A stretch of 64,000 nucleotides of DNA from Marasmius tenuissimus. Its lineage: Eukaryota; Basidiomycota; Agaricomycetes; Agaricales; Marasmiaceae. Positions 48,853-58,115 of the stretch are shown here, piece after piece. Location of the stretch: the NCBI GenBank assembly GCA_029532415.1, contig JAQOTA010000065.1:744001-808000 (forward strand), in the 5' to 3' direction. The first letter of the stretch is position 1, and each line of letters begins with the position of its first letter. A program made the translations under genes and the position numbers. The notes below the pieces were generated by a model. The model saw only the letters and a list, made by a program, of their open reading frames with translations. It searched no databases and was not told the origin of the DNA.

Positions 48853-50469
48853 TCATATGGCGTCGGACACACTAATCTGCCATGGGAAAGTTTCTACCAG
48901 GAACTCCTGCCATGCTCGTGGCCAGGATTCCGGGTTCCACACATCACAAAAAGCGTTCCTATCCTCTGCCATCTGCCCCCAACACGAGCGATAGCAACGA
49001 GGCATCTTGTCCTTCAGCCAGGCCCTAACTGCTCCACGCGATGACGGGACCACCAATGCTGCCATCAGCATCGGCGACGCCACATGTGGTGCCATCAACA
49101 TGTATTCTGGCGGCGGGAATATGGCGAAGGAATCTATGTTGGCTCCCGAAAAATCGAGGAAGCAGCCCAGTGCCGCCAGGGTGTAGAACTTGGAGAGGTG
49201 GCCGATTTCCCCTCGCCATCGTGGTAACGCAACGGCGAATCGTTCCAAGCGGGGGCAACCCAACGAACACAGCACGTTGGCCACACCTGGCCGCGGCTCT
49301 ACCAAGCGCAACGATAAACTGTGGAGATGTTCCAGAACGAACTCGGGCCGTGAGCCTCCACCCTTGGTCAGACGATTCTCCACTGTATCTCCGAACGTGT
49401 CCTCGCAGTCTGGGGCGGGTACCAGGACCACACGCAACTCTCGCAGGGCCGACAAACAACCCAAGAAAGAAATCAGGGCCCCATCGCTTGCTGCCACATC
49501 CAGTCGAGTAAGGTGGTGCAAAGGTGAGCGCCAGTGCGGAAGCAGGGGAACGAGTGGTCGATAGATGTATTGATCTTCGGCGAGGCAAAGCTCTTCCACG
49601 GGCCATACTGAACTTGGACGAGACCAATTGATGCCGGAGAATTCGTCGTCGATCTCGGCATACCCTGTGCAGCAACTTCGTCCGACCCAAAGGTTGAGAT
49701 ATTGAACCTGGTTCAAAGGTCCGAGACCGGATAGGAAACCTTCCAGGCCAGCCTCCCAACCGTTAACCCAGACCGCAAGTTCCTGTACCCCGGACACATG
49801 GTGTTGCACCAGCTCCAATGTACGACTGGCTTCGCTGGGTTCCGCGAAAACAATCAATGTGAGAGATTTCCATGCATTTCGTGAGCGACCGAGGATGGAG
49901 AGGATGTCGTGATCAAACGAGGAGCCCGACTTCCCGTACGTGTCAGAGATGGTGAGTTGAATGTTCAACGGGTTCCTCCCAGCTCTCCGTAATACTTCAC
50001 GGAGTACGTGTATCATCTCCTGTGCGCCATCATCACGACGCTGAGAGCGCAAATCGATCGCCATATCACATCTAATCTGCATGGATGACCAACACCTCCC
50101 ACTTCCCAAAGCGATAGCGCGCAATTCTCTGCTGATTGTTGTCCATTTGAAGATATCGCCACGCAGCACCAATCCGCATTTGACGTGTGACTTGAATTCC
50201 GTCTCTTCGCCGAACAACATGATTTGCTCGACGACCTCAACAGACAGTTTGTCGAACAGCTTCGACCTTGTGAAATCAGTGGGTACAGCGCCTGTCTCTA
50301 TGTAGCACAACACGTACCTTGGGACTTTCCTGGGCCTGAATTCCTTCGCGAACGTTGACGGGAGGCAAGAGAGCATTAGGTACACCAATCCAACTTCGTC
50401 GTATCGCAGAGATAAAGAAAATAGTTTTATGTTTACAATGTTTGATTTAGTCATCATCTTTGCTTGCAC
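48853..50469 (-). CDS. F-box protein, second copy of the expanded family
   Basis: Single exon, up to 538 aa from the ATG at 50469; in-frame ATGs at codons 5 and 6 may serve. F-box-like helices FDKLSVEVVEQIMLFGEE and FKWTTISRELRAIALGSGRCW occupy residues ~71-130. They are followed by ~400 residues with LRR-like strands (VQYLNLWVGRSC, LTRLDVAASDGA, LRELRVVLVP, LHSLSLRL). The N-terminal ~60 residues before the F-box are odd and may mean that the real start is further in. Little sequence is shared with the F-box gene at 46.7-48.2 kb beyond the fold plan. Substrate unknown. Confidence 0.7.
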   Translation of the reverse strand: MQAKMMTKSNIVNIKLFSLSLRYDEVGLVYLMLSCLPSTFAKEFRPRKVPRYVLCYIETGAVPTDFTRSKLFDKLSVEVVEQIMLFGEETEFKSHVKCGLVLRGDIFKWTTISRELRAIALGSGRCWSSMQIRCDMAIDLRSQRRDDGAQEMIHVLREVLRRAGRNPLNIQLTISDTYGKSGSSFDHDILSILGRSRNAWKSLTLIVFAEPSEASRTLELVQHHVSGVQELAVWVNGWEAGLEGFLSGLGPLNQVQYLNLWVGRSCCTGYAEIDDEFSGINWSRPSSVWPVEELCLAEDQYIYRPLVPLLPHWRSPLHHLTRLDVAASDGALISFLGCLSALRELRVVLVPAPDCEDTFGDTVENRLTKGGGSRPEFVLEHLHSLSLRLVEPRPGVANVLCSLGCPRLERFAVALPRWRGEIGHLSKFYTLAALGCFLDFSGANIDSFAIFPPPEYMLMAPHVASPMLMAALVVPSSRGAVRAWLKDKMPRCYRSCWGQMAEDRNAFCDVWNPESWPRAWQEFLVETFPWQISVSDAI

Positions 50470-50572
50470 ATATTTATTCGCGTCGACGGAGGTGATCTCC
50501 GTCGATGTGAATCAAGATATACAAACAAACGTTTTGGGCGCGCTATGTACACGTGATTATCCAAAGGACCGG

Positions 50573-53400
50573 TTATGCCGCATCCGTCGACTTTCCTTCG
50601 AGCTCTGCCAACATCTCTTGCAAAACCGCAATGTGAGCCCTCAACTGGTCTGCACGGCTCACCTCAACATACATACGACCCGGACCTTTCTCCTCCAGCC
50701 GGTACTTCCACAGATTCTCCAGTCTCACACCATGACTTTTCAACCTCTCAATAATGAAACCCCTCTGCCTCGGGTCGAGCCAATCCGTTCGGTAGTTGTC
50801 GAAACGTTCACCGAACACGATTTCCCCTGTTTTCCAGAGGTACAATCCCCACAAAGCATCTTCCAACGTACAGCCGCAATGACAGATCTCAATCCCTTCT
50901 CTGACTGGGATCTCACACCTCTCCAGCGCCCCACAGGTGTCTTTTTCCTTCCTGAAGGACTTCGCATCGTCGTTTTTCTTGGGCTCGGAGGGTGCAAAAG
51001 GAACTCCGGTAAGCTTGGGGCTACCATCGTCGGGATTCATGCCGTCGAAGATATACCTGTACAAGGGTGAGCTTCACGCCAATCATCCATATGCCATGTG
51101 CTTACCTGCCCCGGTGTTTCCCTGATTTGTGGTGATAGTTGCATTTCAAGAATGCCTGTTGCGATACCAACACCTGAAGGGCCACCTCTCTGCAAGTGGT
51201 ACCGGCTTCGGGACATCGAGAAGCATGACCACGAATATAACCCCGCAAGGTGTTGGAAAGGACGTTGGACGATACGGGCTTGGCGATGAAGTTCTCTATG
51301 GTCTCGAGAGCCTCGTCTGTTGGATATCATGTATCAATATTCAGTGCTTCACACACGTAGCAACACGACCTACTTTCCATTTCCTCGTCACGAAAGTACC
51401 GACGGTCACCCCCGTTTTTCAATCCCTTTCCTTGACGAGGCCGCCCCGTTCTTTGTCGTGACTTACTTTCACCCTCTATCACGATTTCAGTCCATATGAA
51501 CACTCAAAAATAGGTCACTCTCACCCTCGTCACTCTCGCTGTTGTCAAGAGTGGACAATGCAATATTCTGGTCATCATCATTATCCTCGCGCCTTTCCAT
51601 CGTGGGGGGAGGTCGAGCGGCTGTCATTGGTCCTCAGTTGATGTCATGATGGAATAGAGGAAAGCCTACCCTTGCTGCTTTGGCCCGCAACCGGTTGGAT
51701 GCAGCGGCTATTCTGCCGCATTTGCGATGCTGGCCGGGGATTACCAGACAATCCCTTGTTTGGCATACGGGCGTTCATCGTCTCGCCACTGGTTGGACTC
51801 TCTGTGTAATCGAAATTAGCATCGGTGACACTCACTCAAAGCTTTACGAGCCTCACCTGTTGGGACCTGCGCGTCCTTGATTGGCTTTCCATCCCTTAAG
51901 CCATCACCTCCCTCCCCTGTCTCGTCGTCTCTTGACCCCTGTTGTGAGTTACCAACTTCGGACAAATCCACTTGACGGTTCATGAGTCCTGCCTCTGCGG
52001 CCTTCGGGATATTGACTCTGGTTGTCACACCCTCCGTTTCCTTCTTCTGCCCCTCCGTTTCGGTGTTCCCCATCCCATCTTCGAGTAAGGGAATTGTAGA
52101 TCTGAGCGAGGTCTCACCGTCAGGGCACTGCTTCTCCTTTTCCACATCGCCCTCCTTCCTCGCGCGTAAAGCGTCTTGTGAGCCGACCACTGACTCCGAA
52201 CTTGGTGCTGCCTCTCCCCTGTTCAGGAGGTTAGCCGGACCGTTCTGATCGACCGCCGTGCCGGGCGTGGGCTCCGTCGGCTGCATCTCTGACTCGGCCT
52301 TGCCAGGATTGGAACCCGCCAGGAAATCGTCGATCGAGACCCCCTCAGGCAAGACTGTAAGACCTATTGCTCCTGTTCAGCGCGACGGTACATGGCAAAC
52401 AAGGGGAGATGAGTTCATACCTTCTTCAGATCTAACGTTGCGTCGTTTCTTCTGGATGAAAGGCTGGGGAACATTCTCTGACGTGGTTGTGTTATTTGGG
52501 ACATCCATAGCCTCATCTACTGGTGTGTCCAACCTCGACGTCGCCCTAGTTCTTCTCCTAGTGGCGGTTGGTGCCTGGGATCTGGTGAGCATTCACTTTG
52601 TTGCATCATGATGATGATCGCTTACCGGAGGAGGATGAGCTTTCTTGGGTCGTTTGGACCCCTCATGGCTCGGGTTTCTTGCCTACCCCATTTATCAGCT
52701 TGCAACCCACATTCAAGAGTGGTGGGCCAAAGTCTTACCTCGTCAATCCCTCCGCTGATGCAAACCTTTTTCTGCCCACCCCCAACCGGGAGAGCACGTC
52801 GTTTCCTCCCCGCTATCTTCCCGTCATTACTCGTCTTGACAACCCTCGTTGTTTCCTCGGAGTCCTCATCAGGCGTAAGGTTCGGGTCGAAAATCAAGTC
52901 ATATTCCTGACTCGACATTCCTGACTTTGTCCTCGACGCATCACTTTGCGCCAATGCTGAGGGACCCGCACTGGTGCCCTGCTCGTCCTTACCTGCCTTG
53001 TCCGCGGCCCATTTGGCTCTGTCTGTGGGTGGGGCAATGCCGATGAGGGGGTCGTATCTCATCATGTGAGTGGTACTCACTGTACTCATGAGATAAGTCT
53101 CGGAAATGCTTTTTGTCGGCAACGACCAGGGGCTCCAATTCCCCTTTCTCGCGTTCAGTCGCCGCCAACTGTGCTTCGAGATCTCGTGCGGCATCCGCTG
53201 CGCCTTTCGGACGCTTGGCCAGCGTTTGCTGACGTTTTTGCAACTGTTTCACTTTGGAAGTGAGACGGTCGAGGCGGCCTTCACGTTCGCGCAACTGTTT
53301 TTCGTGACGGTTCTTGGCTGCGTCAAATTTAGTAAAGTCTAACGTTGGTGAAGTGAGTCCTCTTACCTTCCAGCATTTCGTTCAAGGACTGAGGGGACAT
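50573..53400 (-). CDS. Hypothetical 753-aa protein with N-terminal coiled coil and acidic middle
   Basis: Eleven exons (53400-53367, 53317-53081, 53022-52739, 52682-52626, 52574-52421, 52372-51857, 51801-51670, 51620-51525, 51430-51374, 51316-51106, 51056-50573) keep one frame. The stretch between the eighth and ninth listed exons could also hold a 9-nt exon (51475-51467) without changing the frame. Residues ~12-90 form a coiled coil (RLDRLTSKVKQLQKRQQTLA, LEAQLAATEREKGELEPL). A basic patch (HEGSKRPKKAHPP, TATRRRTRATSRL) and IQKKRRNVR look like nuclear localisation signals. The middle is Ser/Glu/Asp-rich. The C-terminal ~230 residues are ordered, with CREVALQVLVSQQAFLKC, ICHCGCTLEDALWGLYLW and a final helix LRAHIAVLQEMLAELEG. 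I do not recognise the family. The 5' end shares a 338-bp promoter with the EME1-like gene. Confidence 0.75.
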
Positions 53401-53527
53401 CGTAGGTCGGAGGAAGAACTTGGAGTCAGAGTATCGATTGGCTACGGTTACCTGGTTGTGGATGTGCGAGGGGAGGACAAATAAGCCACAGCAAGCCGAC
53501 GACCCCTCTCGTTCCGGAAAGCTGGTG

Positions 53528-53551
53528 CTCCCGGGAACCGGTTCCCGGGAG
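53528..53551. promoter_or_regulatory. Perfect 24-bp palindrome in a divergent promoter
   Basis: The two 12-bp arms are CTCCCGGGAACC and GGTTCCCGGGAG, with no spacer. It sits 127 bp from the ATG of the 753-aa gene (-) and 187 bp from that of the EME1-like gene (+). The arm equals the core of the minisatellite at 45.4-46.5 kb (GGTTCYSGGGAG), and each arm itself contains CCCGGG. This geometry fits a dimeric or tetrameric DNA-binding protein; no factor is known to me. Confidence 0.6.
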
Positions 53552-53738
53552 ATTGTGAAATCCAAGTCTCCGACAATCTGATCTAGAAATATAATCAGGG
53601 TCATCGTTTCAGCAGAACTCTGGTGACAGACAAATTCCGGGATCGAGAGGCCACACACGAATTTTCCTTCAAATATTTTTACGACTTTATCTTCCCCGCC
53701 GCCGTGATCTGCTTCCTGTGTCTGACCGGTTCACCACG

Positions 53739-54731
53739 ATGTTGCGACTGGTGCTCTCGGACACTCTTTGTGCTCAGTACCAACTTTTGCTCACACATAC
53801 ACAGCAGTCCTTGGATTCACAGGGCCTCCAGGAAAGGTTCCGGGTCATCACTGATGAGACGTGGCTCAAAGACATCAAGACCGTACGCTGGGAAGGAGTT
53901 GGCGGCAAGGTAGCACTCCTATGGCTGGACTCTACAGAGCTGCAGAGTCTGACCGCGCGTCGAGGCCTGTTGGACCTGGTGGAGGAGTTTCGACAAGTAC
54001 ATCGACAAATCGATCGGTCGCAACAGACGTGGCTGCTCTTATACGGCTACGCCGACGGCATTGAAGACTCCGCCCTCGATTTGATTCAGGCCCAATTTAT
54101 GGCAGGAGTTCGTGTCGTCACAGCAGCCAGTGAGAACATTGCCATATTCAAGTTGGTGTCGATATCGAAAGGTATGGCTTCGGCTTCTTCTGATCTGTTC
54201 CAACTTGTGCTCAAGTATTGCATCGCAGTTCTCAATGAGTGTTTGTGAGTGAACTGTTCGAGCGAACAGCCCGCTCACGACTCACGTATGCGAAACATTG
54301 TAGGGTGGATTTTTCCCGCTTTTACGCCCCTTCTCGCACTGTTTTTCGAGTCGCACTACAGTCAAAGATTGGCCTCGATGACGCGATTGCAGACCTAGTA
54401 GCTATCCGCTACAAGAGCTGGGAGGGTCTTTGTGAAGGGGTAGATCAATTGGAGACCACTGAGGGACCCGCGTACCGACAACTTCTCACCACGCTGGTAA
54501 GTGTATTTTGAAAAAACGATAACTCGGCATTGATGAGGTTTCCAGCTCAAGGATCACAGAGAGGCGAATCCCCGGACCGAATGGCTGGTTGGTTTTTTCC
54601 CGATGATCGTCCGTATTCGAGAGACTAACATTCTGTGACTATGTCCTCCTTCTCAGACAGAATCGGACATGAAAGAGCCTGTCAGGCGACTTTTTGAGTA
54701 CGTTACGCAACCCTCCGTAGTTTGGGAGTAG
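53739..54731 (+). CDS. EME1/Mms4-like protein (ERCC4-fold subunit of a structure-specific endonuclease)
   Basis: Exons 53739-54171, 54229-54244, 54304-54496 and 54657-54731; 238 aa. The order of parts follows the ERCC4-like plus helix-hairpin-helix half of EME1: VALLWLDSTELQSLT (core strand with Asp), WLLLYGYADGIEDSALDLIQ (the 'I-E-D-A-L...Q' helix), VRVVTAASENIA (strand), KVLNECLVDFSRF (bridging helix), then SKIGLDDAIADLVAIRYKSW (HhH-like). EME1 is the non-catalytic partner of Mus81, which cuts forks and nicked Holliday junctions. The family is usually over 450 aa; here the disordered N-terminus is missing or lies in upstream exons that I cannot place. The call rests on pattern, not on a diagnostic motif. 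Confidence 0.5.
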
Positions 54732-55004
54732 TTAGATCTTAGCACTTGAGGATATCCCTGAGACGTATGCGTAGTGGAGTCATGACCCGTTCACTTGCTT
54801 TTCAACTATATATTATACCTCACGCACAACCTCAAATTTAATCCGAGTCGGTGAAGAGTGGACCAGTCTCCGCTCAGACTGTCTGTTTTTTCCGGAGTGA
54901 CAACAGTGTAGGGGACCCAGTCATAGTGTACATCGGCTACCTATCAATCGTATACATCACATTCAAGTAAGAGAGCTGGTGGGTTTTTGGTAGCGCCTTC
55001 GCGT
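54732..55004. other. Intergenic between convergent genes
   Basis: About 270 bp, AT-rich near 54808-54842; no gene seen. Confidence 0.45.
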
Positions 55005-55577
55005 TCACTGGTTGTTGCCACTCAGGCCCTCTTCATACCCCTCGAGAAGTTGGGTCTGTGTAATTGATTCATCGCCGTCATCTTGGAGGAGGTCGGTGAT
55101 CTTCTGTTCATAAAAATCTAACAACTGGGTGATTGTTGTTGGTGAGTAACAGTGACTTGAGCAAACCAAATGCCAACAACGTACCCTTTGTGGCATCATC
55201 ATCCGGGCAACTCTTAACGGCATTTGCACCCTGTGTCCACCCCAAGTCTGGGTCCTGAGCCATCCCATGAATTGACTAAGTCAATGAAGCGCGAGTGATT
55301 CTTACAACCACCACCTACAATCGGACATAGGCAGTGTGGTGAGAGTTGTCCCCTGATGCGTCAATGTCATAACGGATGAAGTCCACACGAAGGACAACAC
55401 TATCCCACGTCGCGAAGTGGCCGAAGTTGTCGTACATGTACGCTAGCCCGAAGACGATTGGGTCGTGAGCTGGGTCGGAGCTGCTTCGGAGGCCATGTCA
55501 AGTCGCTGGGGCCGATCAACTATCAAACGTCCGTCGACTTACTTCAAGTTGGTATCGCTTGTTGCTGACATTCGCAT
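55005..55577 (-). CDS. Hypothetical small protein, ~131 aa
   Basis: Exons 55577-55543, 55483-55327, 55275-55185 and 55117-55005 join in one frame. The reading is strongly protein-like: DPIVFGLAYMYDNFGHFATW, VVLRVDFIRYDIDASGDN, AQDPDLGWTQGANAVKSCPD and DFYEQKITDLLQDDGDES. The third intron needs a weak donor (GTCCGA at 55326); otherwise the gene would end at the TAG at 55317. The frame is open upstream of the chosen ATG, so an extra 5' exon near 55.65 kb is possible. No known domain. Head-to-head with the next gene, 144 bp apart. Confidence 0.5.
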
Positions 55578-55721
55578 TTCGTAGCTTCGTTGACTTTGGG
55601 AGTTGATACTTTTGGTTCTATGGTCGTGGTCGTAGCGGTGAATGCGGTTGATTGGCGAAGTTAGGTTTTTTGTATTCCGCAGCCACCGGTGCTTGTTAAG
55701 CATTCACACGAGCTGTTCACC

Positions 55722-56016
55722 ATGTCTTCGAACTATCAACCTCAGAGCGACTTCAACATTACGAGACACGTCTTGAGACGTTGGATTCACTCAAGTATGT
55801 ACTCAGGTACATCGGATCCAACTTCGAGTGGTCAGTGTTGACATTTCCGATGAAGGTGAGCTCACAATTTCAATTCCGCACGCTTTGTTCGACGAAGACA
55901 ATCCAGCAAGACTGTCAGGGAGGCCTGGACGTTGCAGCGATCGGGTCTACTCTCATCATCAAGATGTCAAATATGCCAGGGAACATCCAATTCGAAATGG
56001 AGGACAATCGGACTAG
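55722..56016 (+). CDS. Hypothetical small protein, 77 aa
   Basis: Exons 55722-55794 and 55856-56016, canonical GTATGT...GAAG intron. It begins MSSNYQPQSDFNITRHVLRR and continues ELTISIPHALFDEDNPARL and SDRVYSHHQDVKYAREHPIR. Hydrophilic, no signal peptide, no domain that I recognise. A short gene whose reality rests on the phase match and the coherent reading. Confidence 0.45.
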
Positions 56017-56406
56017 CAACTACGCGGCTTCCGGGTTCCACTGCTGACCTCAGGTGCGAGAGCGGTTGTTTGTACAGAAACTATATACTTCTCAACGCTC
56101 GTTGGTGCGTGCTAGTTTATTCGTGGGCTTCAGACTCCATATGCACCGTACATTGTATTGCTCACCAAATTTCGCCTTTTTATGGCTTACCGCGCTCGTC
56201 GCTGGAATGGAGATTCCGGCGCTTTACCAGCGCTTACAGGTATCAAGATGAGGGTCTGACGATACCGAGTCAGTGTCTCACTCACTATGGTGAGCGTCTG
56301 ACAAGGTACCCGTCAGTGTCTCACTGGTGAGCGTGAGTATCTCACGATTTCCTTCAACGCTGACATAATTAACGTATCCTTTCCGCAGATTTAAACTCTC
56401 ATTCTT
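56017..56406. other. Intergenic with short inverted repeats
   Basis: 390 bp. At 56269-56302 GTCAGTGTCTCAC faces GTGAGCGTCTGAC (10 of 13 pairs), and at 56312-56337 the first arm is repeated, followed by GGTGAGCGTGAG. The pair lies ~70-140 bp before the ATG of the next gene. Confidence 0.6.
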
Positions 56407-57246
56407 ATGCCACCCCTTCGTCGCAGCGCAACCCCCGATGACGACTGGAACCTCCCTGTTGCATCCAGCCCAACTCCACCACCTCAGTCGAAGGAACCGA
56501 CCCCTCATGGCCTTTTCGCTGAACTCCCTCCATCCTCTCCGGATTGGAGTGACGACGAGACCCACCGGGTCGTATTCGGGAAGCGATCGCGACGAAGCGC
56601 AGGTGAGAATCGATTGATGACTGCAGAGACTACGGGAGCTCTAATACCCAACTTCTATCTTCACCAGGTAGCAAAGCAAAGACCATGGACAGACTTCACG
56701 CACCACGTTCAAGTATCTATACTACCACCCATCCCTGTAGCACCTCTTGCAACCTAGTACAATCTGAAGGGTCGCGTCCATCCGATACTAGTGAGCCACA
56801 CGCGAATTCTAAGTGTTAACATGCAATCACACATCTCATTTTCGATTATAGGTACGCATGTGTCCACTCCCAACGCCCCCTTGCGATGGAAAGACAAACA
56901 GAGGCGCATGGCTCTAATGCGTTCAGAGACTCTGAGACGGGTGGCACAGGAACGGGACGCTCGATTGGAAAAGCGGCGGCACGGTCGCATCCGCTCGGCC
57001 AAGTATTATTCCCAGCACAAGGAAACCATTTCCGCCCGACGGAAGATAACCCGAGAACGGTACGGTGCACTGAGTAATTCCGATCCGAAATTTCACTGAT
57101 TGTGAGATATCACTATCAGGAACAAGTCCCACTTGGCCGCGATTTCTGAGTCCGAGCGAGAGCAAATTGTAGAGGCTAGACGTGCCAAACAACGCGAGTA
57201 CGCTCGACGTTCTCGGGAAAGGAAAAAGAACAATGTCGTACAGTAG
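56407..57246 (+). CDS. Hypothetical basic protein, 217 aa
   Basis: Exons 56407-56602, 56668-56790, 56852-57059 and 57120-57246. The N-terminal half is Pro/Ser-rich and acidic; the C-terminal half is very basic and helical: RWKDKQRRMALMRSETLRR, DARLEKRRHGRIRSAKYYSQ, REYARRSRERKKNN. Spacing of Arg/Lys and Tyr is like the RR..YY..H repeats of fungal DNA-binding cargo proteins or a bZIP basic region, but there is no leucine zipper. The reading is supported by the phase match at all three introns. Its stop is 16 bp from the stop of the convergent viroplasmin-like gene. Confidence 0.65.
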
Positions 57247-57262
57247 TGCATTGGAAATCTAA

Positions 57263-57925
57263 TTATTGCTTACGCCCTTCCTTCCCTTCAACGATCCAAG
57301 TAACCTTTTCTTTGGGAAACATCAGCTGGGGTATTGTTTCTGTGGTTACGACCTTGGTTCGGACGTTTCCAAGGCCGAACTCCTTATAGAAGTGGTTTCG
57401 GGCCGCCTTTTCACTGGGAAATATGTCGAAAGTCCCGAAATCCCATTTGAGGCCCATCACTAACGCGGAGATCCTTCGGATGATTGTGAATGTGAATGAG
57501 TAAGGTGTCAATCGAGTGTGTGATGAGGATGTACCTGTCCGGGTATACTCCAACCTGAAATCCCTCAGTCACTACGCACCATGTGTAGTCTTCGGGCAGT
57601 GGACGGTTCATAAGCTCAATGAGCCCGCAATCTTGGTACCGGGCATAGTCACGACGGGCTTGGTCGTAATCTTGATAGGCTCTTGCGAATTTGCCACACG
57701 GATCGTACCTTAATCAAACACTATCAGAACGTTAATCGGAAAATGACGACACGCCCAGAGATCCAGCTGTTGACGGCTGTTGAGAGGGACGTCGAGAGCG
57801 ACTCACGAATATACGCCTGGTGATGGCCCTTCAAACAATAGCCAGGCTTCCACGTCTCGGTATTCTGGAAGGTCTGCAAGCCGAGGCACTATCACTTGGA
57901 CCTGAGAGCGGAGGCGACGAGACAT
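57263..57925 (-). CDS. Tandem viroplasmin/RNase H1 N-terminal-like module protein
   Basis: Exons 57925-57807, 57708-57535 and 57473-57263; 167 aa. Two copies of a ~50-70-residue module: WLLFEGPSPGVYSYD ... QARRDYARYQDCGLIEL, then WCVVTEGFQVGVYPDR ... TFDIFPSEKAARNHFYKEFG. The pattern W-x-V-x-G-x-x-x-G-V-Y then a hydrophobic strand, F-x-x-F and a S-x-x-x-A helix is that of the RNase H1 N-terminal hybrid-binding domain, also seen in the caulimovirus viroplasmin fold. No RNase H catalytic domain is attached. Such solo or tandem modules are common in Agaricomycetes; they probably bind RNA or RNA/DNA hybrids. This is a cellular gene, not a viral remnant, as it has introns and no viral neighbours. 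Confidence 0.62.
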
Positions 57926-58115
57926 GGCAAGGGAGGACACGGAGAAAAAGGGAGAGCACCAACGTAGCAATAGCAATTTAGACTCTGAATTTATTTTAAC
58001 AGTCCGGGGCTTAAGAAATCAGACCGGGTTTATATGTAGCAGCTGCAACGTGAATTCGATTGGCACAGAAAGAATGGAGTTATTTACGGGAGCCCGAGAG
58101 ATATGTAGTTGATAA

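Noticed and set aside
51467..51475. A 9-nt exon in the 753-aa gene
   Set aside because: Neither its inclusion nor its omission alters the frame; a single 94-nt intron is simpler.
57263..57925. Caulimovirus or retroelement remnant
   Set aside because: The viroplasmin-like fold is also a cellular RNase H1 domain; there are introns, no reverse transcriptase, coat or protease sequence, and no terminal repeats nearby.
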